From assembly GCA_008694505.1 (NCBI GenBank), contig VZDJ01000041.1, positions 4,420,417 through 4,484,416 of the forward strand: 64,000 nucleotides of DNA. Direction: 5' to 3'. The position numbers and the translations under genes were made by a program. Below, piece by piece: positions 11,401 through 23,400 of this stretch (its first letter is position 1; every line of letters starts with the position of its first letter). The DNA comes from Cyanoderma ruficeps (Eukaryota; Chordata; Aves; Passeriformes; Timaliidae). The notes under the pieces are model-generated. The model was not told the origin of the DNA and made no database searches. It saw nothing but the letters and a program-made list of their open reading frames with translations.

Positions 11401-14400
11401 TCTCTCCCATAGTTCAGATCATATTAATATTTCCTTTTCAACACACTAATCTTAAAATTATCCTTGGCTAGGGATCATTATTGAGGGCTCATCCACAAGG
11501 GGCCCTTAGCAGATGTTAATTCTTTAACTGTGAGTGAGAGTGACTGTCCACTCTGCAATGCAATTATCTCATTCACTTTACATTCCCATCTGTGGTCAAT
11601 TCAGATTAGCTCGCCTGAGTGTCCCCATTTAGACAAGCTCCAGGATAAAAGGGCTTACTGAAGCAGAGTCTCCTTGACAAGATTTTAGCAAATTAGTAAC
11701 TTATTTTAGTATCCATTGATTCAGAATACTGCTAATAAATCTCTTGGAGACCTCAGCTATTGTTGCTGTTTGCTATTTATAGAAGAGGCATTTTTGCAGT
11801 TTGACTATATTCCAGCAACAAATTCTAACATGCTTTTAACTTTTGAAACATCACATTGCCACTGTTTTGCTCTGGGATGCGTGTCTTACTGAGCATTTTA
11901 TTGATCTTGTGCCTTCAGTACCGGAAAAACCTTCATATGTTTTGCCTTTCCCTGTTACTGCCTGCAGCCTGCCTCTCTTCCATGAGGATTTGGACACCAG
12001 TCCTACTGGTTTTACCTGCAATTAGCTGCATAGAGCAGAAGTAAATTGTGTATTTCTACTCTGAAGTCTGACCATGGCAGACAGTGAGTGGTTGTAACAC
12101 TCACTGCTGAAATGAATAGGAGTTAAAGACGGTCACTTTTATTTTTGAGTCCTGATTTTGGGTTGTAGAAACTTCTGTCTGGTTGGGTTTTTTTTACCTT
12201 TTAGGCACGAATAAGTTTGGGTTTCAAGCTAGTTGTCCTTAACTAAAGCTACATTTTAATTGTGCTGAGGTCCTTCAAGGATCTTGTGGGTAACAGATTT
12301 GAGTTCAGTCACTTGCAGGACTTCACGAAGAACCTGGGCAAATAACGGGAATAACCTCAAAACAACCTGGGATGTCAACCCATTAGGGGGCTGCAAACAT
12401 CTTTTTTAATTGTCCTGTGCCACTGATGTCTGCACACAGGGAAAACAAAGGCCCAAACTGATGAGAAGGAAAGAGGGGTCCTGGCAGGCATTCAGCAGTG
12501 CTCAGAATGTGTGAGGACACACCTAGGGAAGTATGTTTTCAAGTCCCATCTCTACACTTTGTAGAAATGCACTTTGTAGGACAAAGACCTCTATAACATC
12601 ATGTTCCTTATCACCCTATTTTTGGAAAAACACAAATTGTTGGGCTCTGTTCAGAAATGCCGTGTGCAAAGGAGAGTCTAGGGGTGGTTGGGGTGATGGC
12701 CAAATCCTGTCCAGCTCTTTGCATTATATCACTAAATCTAGCAAGACATGGGGACCATTGTTTCATAAGCTCAAGAATAATGATTTCTAGGAGAATAGGT
12801 AATGAGATGATGTAAATGAGGCTAGGCTGAGGTCAATAAAATTATGTAGAAGCCTAGAAATCCCAGGCTGTGGCAGCTGGCAGTGGCAGCACACCAGCAG
12901 GACACCATCTCACACCAGCCACCTTGCTGATGGCTGTGGTAAAGTGCATCCCTTGGTTTGGTCCTCTAGCTTTCCTTCCTGCAGGGAAGCCCACCTTCCC
13001 AAGCACTGTGGGGGGGTTCCAAGCTGGTGCAAGTTTCCAAGAGTGGAGGAGAGGAGATTTGTCCTTTAAATAATGGGGCAGCAAAAAGCAAATCAGGGGG
13101 AAAGGGGAAACTTTAGCTTAGTTTTCACCTGTGCCTGGGAGGACAAGAGCCATTCTGGGCACATGTGGAGATGAACCTTTGGTCTCTGACAAATTTTACC
13201 ATGAAAGATACTTTAGAGTTCAATCACAGCAGGGCTGGCAAGGCAGCCAGCACCTTCCTTTTAAGTTCTCTCTGTGTGGAGTATCAGGCATGATACTGCC
13301 AGATCTGTGGGCCAGGTTGTGACATCCCTCCCCCTCTCCCACGAGCCATCCTAGAGGAGTGACATGTCCCCTTATGAGGGCTCGTGGATGGTCAGCATCT
13401 CAGAAGGACAAGGGCATGTGAAGACCAACCTGCCCCATGATCCTCTGCATGATTTCGCCCTTGCATCTAGCCCATAGGATCATCTCCTTCCTGGATTTCC
13501 CAGTGCTTTTGGCACTTGGGGGTTAGTCCTTTGCTTGGCCAGTTCTTGAAATGCAGCTGCCTCTGGGATGGAGCATAGCCAGTGTTTAACAGTGCATATC
13601 AGCAGTCCCCTGTTTGGAACAGCAAGTTTCTAACAACTGCTTCTGGATCGACCTCCAATTACAGCTAAAACAAATTATTCTTTGGAGGAAACTTGACCAG
13701 TCTGTGAAAGGGAGGATATTGTAGGCTGCCAACAGCAGGAGCAAATGGGTCCCAGGGCTCCAGGAGACCCTTTCCAAACTTCTTATATAGGATGTGAAGA
13801 GCACTGTACCCACATGAAACAAGAGGAGTTTGGGTAGGCAGAGTTTAATTCTCTGAATTGGCATCTGGCCTTGTTAGCGGGACTATTGCTTCCCTTGAGA
13901 AAAGTGCCATGGGATTTTAACGGTGCCTCCAGAGCCTCTCTTCAGGCACTGCACCCCACTGCTTCATTTCACAGTTCCTTTTTGGCATGAAGAGAAGGCT
14001 AGCTCACTTATTCAGCTCCCAGTTCTCTGGCTGGAAAGCAGGACTGCCATGTTTCTCTCTGGGATTCCTGGATACAACTGGTTACATGGGAAGCATGTAA
14101 CCTAAAGCGGTGTATTGGCATGTCTCAGAAGTTTTGGACCAAAAGCTCATTTGAGATTAATTGCCATGCAACAGTGGGTGTCGGTGTGAGATACCCAGTC
14201 TAACAACATTCAAAATGCTACACAAATGCTGACGTTCTCAAATTGTCCATGGGTAACCTTGCCCAGGAAGAAAAGAAGTTAATGTCCAGAACCCAGTTTA
14301 CTAGATGCATATGCTCTGAGTCTTTTACCACCAGTCTCTCTGCAGCATCCCTCATTCCAGTAATCAAAATCTATAGCTATGGGTTGAAAGAGGGGTGCTG

Positions 14401-17400
14401 TTTCTTGTGACCTTTTTGATCATGTGTAATTACATATAATTCCAACAGGTTTCTTTTTCCTAGAATTAAGTGTAGCTCATGGTAGCTGGGTAGTTCAATC
14501 AGACAGTCCTATAGACACAAAGCCTTTTCATTATAAACAAGAGCAATTGAAAAATATTCATGGAATTGTGTTACTCTTAGGCTGAAAGAAATCCCCTTGA
14601 TCCTTAGGACCATTGCAGTTACTGAAACACTAACCTGCTGCCTTTCAGGCTTTAGCAGTGGTGTGTTGTGCTCAGAAGCTGTTAAAGAGGTTATTCTGCA
14701 GCTCTGGGGAGTGAGCCAGCTTTTCTTAAAGCCCTGCCAATGAAGAAGCAAGTCCAGTCCTTTGTTTGGCTCTTTGGAGGTAGCTCCAGGTTTTTTGGGG
14801 TCTTCCATATGCATAACAGGTACTGCTGGCAGGCCAAGGCTGAGAACATAAATCTTTTATGGGGATAGGGAAAGGAGGGGAATTGCAGGAAGGTAAACTA
14901 CTTAAATATCATCTTTCTTGCTGATTGGTCAAAAGACTTCATATCATCAGCTGAGATGTGCTGGTTCAATTTCCTGACTGGGCTAGCCCAGCTTTGGAAA
15001 CGGTGATTCTAAAGATGAGAAAAAGGCAATAATTGTTTTCCTTGATAGTTTTTAGCCAATAATGTCATGCATCTGGAGGGCTTTGTGAGCCAAGAAACTG
15101 AGTGTTTCTGTCTGTTTGATGAGCAAAAGTAGTGGTTAAGCAAAATGGAGCCATTGTGGAATAAATTATCAATTATTGGAGAAGCACTATTAACTGGAAA
15201 TGAAGAGATCCAAGAGGTTTGAGCTGTAGTGAGACTTTTCTGATAAGAACATTACTTTTGTCATCATTGACTGCATGAAGACAGGAATGACCTAGCAGTG
15301 TTTCATTTTCATCTAATGAAGTTATGTGGTTGAATGTTGAAGAAAAGCTAAGAAGATGGCTCTCATCCGGCTGATTATTGCCAGAGATTTCAAGGATCCT
15401 GGAGAAATCCCAAGGCTCTTCCCTAGCTCTCCTTGTGCCTTTTCCAGTTCCTCAATGGTCAGCTGCTGCATGCAAATTGGAGCTCTTCCTGTACAGCTCC
15501 TCACTTTTGAGAGTGGCAGAAGAATACTTTGAGTTTCCCAAAAGATAAAAGTTACCTGGATATAAATTAGTTTGTGAGGGCTGATTATTTGAAATAGTTG
15601 GATTTTCCTCCTGAAGTCTTTGTAAGATTGCATAACTTTTGAATGGTGAGGTAAGGGATTATTTGCCTTGATTTATGTCCTGTAAAACACTGCAAAAGGG
15701 CTGGAGGCATGGGCCAAATGCTCTCTTATGTCAAATTATGTGAAGGAGGCTTGTTAAGGCTGCTGCAGGAGTGCCATTTCTCCAACACCTCAAGGAGCTC
15801 AGGGACTGTTGGTGGTGGTACACAGTGGGTTTCTGTCACGGTTGCTTGGGGATGTTGATCAAGTGCCAAACACTGTGGCCTGCAAGGTTCCAATGTGATC
15901 TTACTGTCTCTGACAGTCTCCTCTCTGAAGTGGCAAGGCAGGTTTTCCAATTTCTATTGCTGTTTCACCTCATCCAGGTGATGCTGAAGTGTGTACCATG
16001 GGGGTGGTCAGAGCTCTGACAAGAAAAAGAGGCTCTTCTTCCCTGCAGTCCACTTGGTCTGACAGGCAGAAAACCAAGTGTTTTAGAGGAGTTGGTGGGT
16101 TATACCTGCCCAGCTTAGGCTGATGAACTTTCCACACCGTGTGATTGATCTGCCAAAAGCAGATTTGTCTTTTTTCAGCCTAGAGTCATTGCAATGAACA
16201 TAGCAGAGAGATGCACATTGGTTTCTCTCCTAAAACCTTGTTGCTTGGTGTGGTAATATATGAAATAAGTTTGTTTTGTCACTAGAAGGTACCAGCATTG
16301 TGGCTCTATCAGCCTTCTTCACAGGGGTTGAACAGGCTTGATTTTGTGAAGCAATGAGATTGTTTTCTTAAAACTTTCAGGAGCTTAACACCTTTAAGGT
16401 GTATCTCCAAAAGGTTAGACAGTGAAGTTAGACAGTGGTTTCGGAGGTTTTTAGAGTGGACTGATGGGCAGGGACATGGATATACTGTAGGGAACTAACT
16501 TTGCAAGCAAAATATTCCCATGCAGACACAGCTGTACCCGCCCGGAAAAGCCAAGGAGAGCCTGGCAGATTTACACCATACTGATATAGAAAATCCCAGA
16601 AACTAAAATACTGACCAGGAGGGTAAATGCTAGCATAGAGTTGCACCCTTAATACTGAAAGTGGGAGACAAAAGAAGCTACTTGCAGAGTGTCTCTCTCA
16701 GAAGACATATGAGGGCAGGGGATCTGCTGGCTGTTGCCAGAACTAGGTCAGGTGTTTAGGCCTGCCTCTGACTGTAGATGTGCCTGAGCTGCTCCTGCTG
16801 AGAGAGCCCTGTTAAAACAGGCAGCTCCTGTGTCTGAGGCTTCCCACTGTAAAAAGAAAAAGATCCCCAAAGGTGTCAGGGCAAGTAGGACTGTCCCTGT
16901 TCCCCAAAGGTACCAAATTAGATTCATTGCTGCAGCTTGAGTCTTGCTGCATGGCACAGCACACCTTGGAAGTCAAGACATCCTCATAGTAACAGCAGGA
17001 CAGTCTCTCCTCAGTCTTCCCTGCACGTCTTGTGATGTGAAAAGCTTAATTACACTTTCCTGGGGAGGCTCAGGGAGACAAGCACAGAACAGTCTTAGCT
17101 CCAAGGTTTCTCTGCAGCACTGAAGGTGACTAAGCAGGGGTGTGGAAAAGAGGTGTGAGAACGCTCGCTTTGAAGGGGAAGTACCTGACTGGCATTGCAT
17201 TTCTGCAGTTAACATCCAGCTCTATCAGTCAGGCTTTTGTGGTGATGATGAGCTTATTGCTCCTAGCACATTTCTTGGGTGGAATTTGAAAGCAGACTGT
17301 TGCAGGTAGACAGTCGGCACACATATTGCATCATTATTAATATTTTCAGGTACACATTTCTACAAACCAGTCTTATTGCTCCCTGGGAGCTTTCCATAAT

Positions 17401-20400
17401 GTTTACCAAGAGAATTGACTACTCATAACTTTTACATCTATTGAGCAGGAAAGCTTAATTGCCACAATAAAATTTCCCTACTAAACTTCTCTGAATAATA
17501 CTGGCCAAGGCTGAAAGCAGTTGCCACCTTTGGGTGGTGCCTACAGGAGAGCTCCTGGGCTGTTGGATGGGCTGGACTGGCTGTGGAGGGAGGCACAGGG
17601 GGAGGGGGTGCAGGCAGGCACTGGCTGGGGGATGGCAGAAGTGTACCATGCAGTGGATATAGCATGGACTATCTCAGCTTGTCCCATTGTTTGAAGTGAC
17701 AGCCAGAGCCTGTGAGCACAAGCAGATGTGAGGCAATGCTGGGCACACAGCTGGGAATCCCAGGACCAGGATGTCAGAGACAAGGGCTCACTTTCGTCTC
17801 AGACCCAGCACCAGGCAAGTAGTGCCTAACCTCAGCTGCTTGTTGTGCTTGAGGGAAATTTTTCAGGAGGCAAAGGGCTGGTGTCCTGGATGTGCTGGCA
17901 GAGCTCCACCACTGCATTTACTGCCTACATTTTCAGAGCCTTGTCCAGGCAGTAAATAAATCAGATCACTTCCAGTGACATGGAGATTCCACAGGGCCTC
18001 AGAATACAGGCCAATTAAGCACATTTATTTAGTGCCTACATACCAGAAGTCACTGCAGACTCCTAATGCAAACCTTAACTTTTCTGTTAAACACTTACTT
18101 AGGCATCATATGCCCTTTTGTGAAGTGGGGTACATCCCTCATTGCTTTTGCTGTCTATCTGGATAAGACAACAAACTTTGCATTATTTTTATTCATACTA
18201 TTTTTTCATTTGTTCCTGTAAAATGCATTGAAGGGGATAAATCTACCAGCAAAAATCAACTAAACCAGTACTGAATTTATCAAATGCCCCTGAGCTAATT
18301 ACATGAATCACTAATATGGCTATGTCATTTTTGTAGAGTACTTATAGATACATTTTCATGCATCCAGGTCAGACAATACAGGGTAGAGTTCATCAGTCTC
18401 TTTTGGAAAGAAACCACACATCACTTCATGCAATGTTACCACCCTGGTTTTCATTTACAGCCAAGTAAAAATGTAGTTATGTTTTTAGGATTTGTTTATT
18501 CCTTTTATTTCTGCTGTATTCCTGTTTGTTGGCTTGTTTTCATGTGTATATGATTGTAGAGTCTTCTATCCATTTGTTCTCTCTGTTTGTAATTTATAGA
18601 TGTTGCGATTTCATGAACCATCTCCTGTTGCCTTCCTGGCTGAGGCCAGGCTCCCAGTTGGAGGTTAGAGTGTGGCAGCTCTGGCCAGGCGCAGGGATCC
18701 ACACAAGTAGCACATGCACAGCAGCTGCAAGACCCTGTGCAAAGCCTCTGTAATTGTACGTTTCTGAAGGTCTGTGAGGTAGAAACTTTTTGTGGATCAC
18801 CCATGTCTCTTCAACGTCACAGACATTTGTATCCCAAAGGGTCCCACTCCGTTGCTCTGGACACTTGCATTGTGACAAAGGTCCAGGCCCTTGCAGCTGC
18901 ATTCAGTGGAAGTGGGCTGGTGACTCACTGAGAAACCTTTGCTCCTGGCAAGTCTTTCATTGGTTTTGTCAACTGAGTAAGTCAACTTTGATTTCACAGC
19001 CTGTTTTTTTACTGTCAGAATCGTTCATTAGCATTTTCCTTCCCACTGGGGAGATATATATAAAGATGTCCTTTCATTGCCTCTCACATGTAAACATATT
19101 AGGGTACTTCTTGCAAAGGGACTTTATGTATTTATATATCAAGGTGGTGCAATTATCAATTGTGGTGCAAGTGGTTACTTGAGTCCATCAGGTCCATGGC
19201 TGCTGCTTTATTTGTTTACAGGGCTACATTACTGCATCTGCATAATGGTGAGGAGTCCAGGCTTCTTCTGCTGCTAGAACTTGTGAAATGATCAACAGAG
19301 CAAGAATTGCTCATGACAACCCATAAGGAAATTGAAACCCTGTAGAAATTTATTAGAGGCTGTCTTTGTAATGATGTGACCAGTGGTCTGGTGGAAGGAC
19401 AGAGTATTTTTGCTCCATGGCACATGCAAGATACTGTGGGACAGCTTATCCACTCCTGCTCCCTTGGAGTGGATCAGGCTTCCCTGGGAGTGGAGTGGGC
19501 TCCCTCCTGCCACCAACGTGCATCGCACTAAGAGCAGTGACATTCCTCACTCCGAGACTGCAGACTACAGCTCCTATTTGGCTGTGTAGAGAGACCACCA
19601 CCATGCCAAAAAAAAATCTCTGTGCAACTTTTAAATCACTCCCTAATTGATGTTGCTTCATGCAAAGCTTGCTATTATAGCGCATGAGATCCAACAGCAT
19701 CATTCCACATGTCACAGAAGGAACATTACCCCAAGGACTAGATTTTCTGTTTCTTAGCGGTTCTGTTTGCCTCCCAGTTTGTGACATGAGTTATTGCTAG
19801 ATACTTAATTTTAAATGGAAGCTGAGATAAAGATTCAGTTCCTGGGACTGTATATAAGAAAAATCCCAAATATCATAAGATTTTTTGTGAGCTAGCAACA
19901 CTGGGAATGAAAACATCTTTCTGATAAGATATAATATGGATGTAAAACATAGAAATGCAGGAGTGCTTCAATGTATTAATTCTGACTTGTTTTACAAAAT
20001 ATAATATTTTAATTAGCAGATACATTTTAGAACTGCTGATGTAAAGATCAGGGCCTCCCACACTTTGCCCCATCATACTTGGGGCTGACTACTGCGTAAG
20101 TCACATCGTCTGCCTAACATTGTCTGTGATGCTGGGGTTTGATGTTTTGTTAGAAGACCTCATACACAGAGATGGACTTGAGTGGGAAAGACAGAAGTCT
20201 GGTGCCCCTGGGATGCTTACTGGTGAGGTTTGCTGCCCTCAGACTGGCTGGAGACCACTGTGCAACAGAGTCCTGGCTGGACAGTGGCACCAGGGCGACA
20301 ATGGGCTTGTAAAACCACATCATCAGATGCACACATATGTCAACAAAGTGTTCTTTTCCAATTTTTCCTACACCCTTTCCCTACACTGCTAAAACTAAAC

Positions 20401-23400
20401 AATATTTTGGTTGAGGAGACCTCTGACTGCAGTAGCTGGGAGTTGCCACCAGAACCAGAGGTGTGAAAACTCAGTCAGGTCTGCTGTGCAAACCATGGTT
20501 CATTAATAGAGGATGCTGAAGCCCTGTGCCCATCCTATTGGTGGGACAATTGCATGGAAAAGCCCAAGAAGAGGTAAAAGCAGGAAATCTGGCACTGCGT
20601 ATGTGTGGCTGAGCTGCTGGAAAGCACTGAGGTGCAAACTCATGGCAGCTGTGTAAGACCAATGTGGCCCCAGTGATGTGCAGACTCCTGAGACCAGCTG
20701 GGATAAATTAGTGATGTTGATGACTGAACAGGGAAATCTTGCTGGGAAACACATCCTTATTCTTATTATGGAGTGTCTGAGGGCTTGTAGAATCCCAGCT
20801 GAATCTGTGGTGCCAGAGCAGAAGATTGCAATTTGTATGATCCCCTACATATTATAACGACCAGTTAGTATTTCGTTAAAGCAGGGCTGCCAGGGTCTGG
20901 GATGGGGACGTTTACTGTCCTGGCAGCACTGACACCAGGCTCATTCTGTTACGTGGCTGCAGGGCACAGTGTAGCTCCCCAGGCCAGGGCTGCTGGGCAC
21001 AGCCACAGCAATACAGGACAGCCAGGGGGGAGCAGCTGAGAGCCCGCAGCCCCTGGGAATTACAGACAGAGCTCATGTTTAGCATCACTGTTTTCAAGTA
21101 GCCATAAAAAGAAATGTTTGTAGCATTTTAGGGTCTGAACAGGAATACTGGCTCCATTGAAATCAGCAGCATAACTCCCCCTGAATTCCACACAGACTAG
21201 ATTTAACTCTGTCAGTGCAGAGGCACTCGGGTTTATTGATTTCCTTGCTGTGATTGTCTTGACTAGAACCACAAACATTAGTCACATGCATTAACAGGGA
21301 TAGATAAACAAGGAAAACTGAGGAGGAAAGTCTGCAGCTCCATCTAGCATAAATTGTTCCCATTTATATAGTTTCTTTCCTGCTCTTATCTGAATTGGGA
21401 CAAACAAAGAATTCTCTGAGATGCAATTTATGTAATATCAAGAAACCCAAAATGCTAGTTTTTACCAAAAATTCTTGACCCAGCATTTTCTATCAACTCC
21501 ACTCAAAGGAAATCAATGTCTCCAGTTTGGATTTTTTCCAAGGAATTTTCTTTCCATATATGAAAGCATCTTGTATTCACAGAACCACTAGCAAGTAAAT
21601 GTGGTCAGAATGGCATTGATCTAAATTTGGGTAAATAACAAACCTTGGATAGAGGTGCAGGACTTGATAGTTGGGGTTGACTTGGATTTCTATTGATATC
21701 TGGCTTATATTTTTATTTTAGGGAAGAGCAAAAAACTCTGTATATCCCTGAAAGGGAGGGGGGAAAAACCTTTTTAGAAGTGTATTACTGTTTATTAATA
21801 CACCTCATAGAATTCAACACCTTTGCACAAGGAACATGCTCACCAGCCTTGTCCTCTGACCACCTTTCCTAGTTAACCTTCTCCCTTATCTGTGTCTTTC
21901 TGGCAGAAGATGCTCAGATACCTTTGGGAGGGAGTGATTGCAGGAGAGCAGTGCAGAGCTGCAGCCACGGTGTGTTTGCCAGCATGCAATGCCCAGGTCC
22001 AGCACAGCTGAGCCCTGCTGTCACCGGTGTGCTGGTGGCAAGTGTGCTTGGCAGGCTGGCGGGGCACGCAAAAGCACTCTGCCGCCATTCAGCTCCAAAA
22101 CAAGGGCTAAATCTCCTTCCAGGCCGACACAAAGCTTCCTCTGGCTGGGTTCTGGCAGCTCTGGAGAAAAGCCAGGTCCCAGCCGGGAGCAGTGCCAGCA
22201 GTGGTGGAGCTGATGGAGGCAGCAGCTGGTAGGCAAAGCCTGTGGGCAGGCCAGCTGGCAGCACTGTGGTCATTATTTCCAGGATCTGTGGATCCTGGTC
22301 AAATAAAAGGGAAGCCTTCATCAGCTGAAGCATATCAGTCGCTTTCTTTGGAAGGAGTGGATTTAGGGGTAGGAGGCTGTGATCCCTGGTAGTGACAGAA
22401 GCAAGTTGGTGCCCTGCCTCTCACAGGGCAGGAAACAATGGTCACCTCCTTGCTGCCTGCAAGAGGCTGGCCAGCATTTTGGGTGGCATGGATGGTTTCA
22501 GTGGGGCAGCACCGTAGTTTGAGGAGGTTTTAAGTCACTGCTGGGAGCAGTGCATTGAGTCATTAGGCTGCACCACACCCTCAAGCACTAAAGTGATTTG
22601 ATCAAATGTTGTTTATAATTATTGCAGTTCATCAAGCCGTTGGTGACTGTTCAGTGAAAAACTACTTAACTATTCAGAAAGTGTCACTGTAAATTGAATG
22701 TACCAGTAACTAACACATGTCATAGTTGTTTTTTGTCAATGGTAGTCATATAAAGTATATACTGTTTCTTATTTCTCATTGTAGGCAGTTAGACCAAAAA
22801 CTTTAAAATAAGCCTTTTCAAGAAAATTGGTTTTTTTAATCTAGTGCTCTCAATATTCAGCTCGAGCCAATATTTACCTATTCAATCAGACTGAAGTTAA
22901 AATAAAGAATGAATGATAAGTATTTGTTTAAACTTTGGAAGCCCCCCTCTTTTCTTTCTTTCTTATCTTGGTTTTCTTGATTATCAGCTTGCTGTCACTA
23001 ATTGCCACACCTAATTACTTTTCCACTAGGAAGCAGCCTGGGACTGATAGGAACCAAATATTTGGAAATATGAGCTATATTTGTTTAAAAATACACCCAT
23101 TCTGGGACAGGGAATGTTAATGAAGAGTCCCCCACATGCACATCACCCGGCAGAGTGCTGGTCCCTGTGCTGGGCCACACCGCATAGCAGAGGCACCCAC
23201 GTCTGATTTGAGTTAATGGAACAAAGTCACTTGACACCCATAAGGTCCTTACTTTTTGTGGAGAGGAATGTAAGGGATCGTGGGGGGTCACCCTGTGCAC
23301 ACTGATTTGGAGGTGGATTTGCTGCTCCCACCCCTCGCAGAGGGGGAAGAACCTCATGAGAACCTGTTGCATGCTCCCAGAGGATGCTGTCATTGCCATT

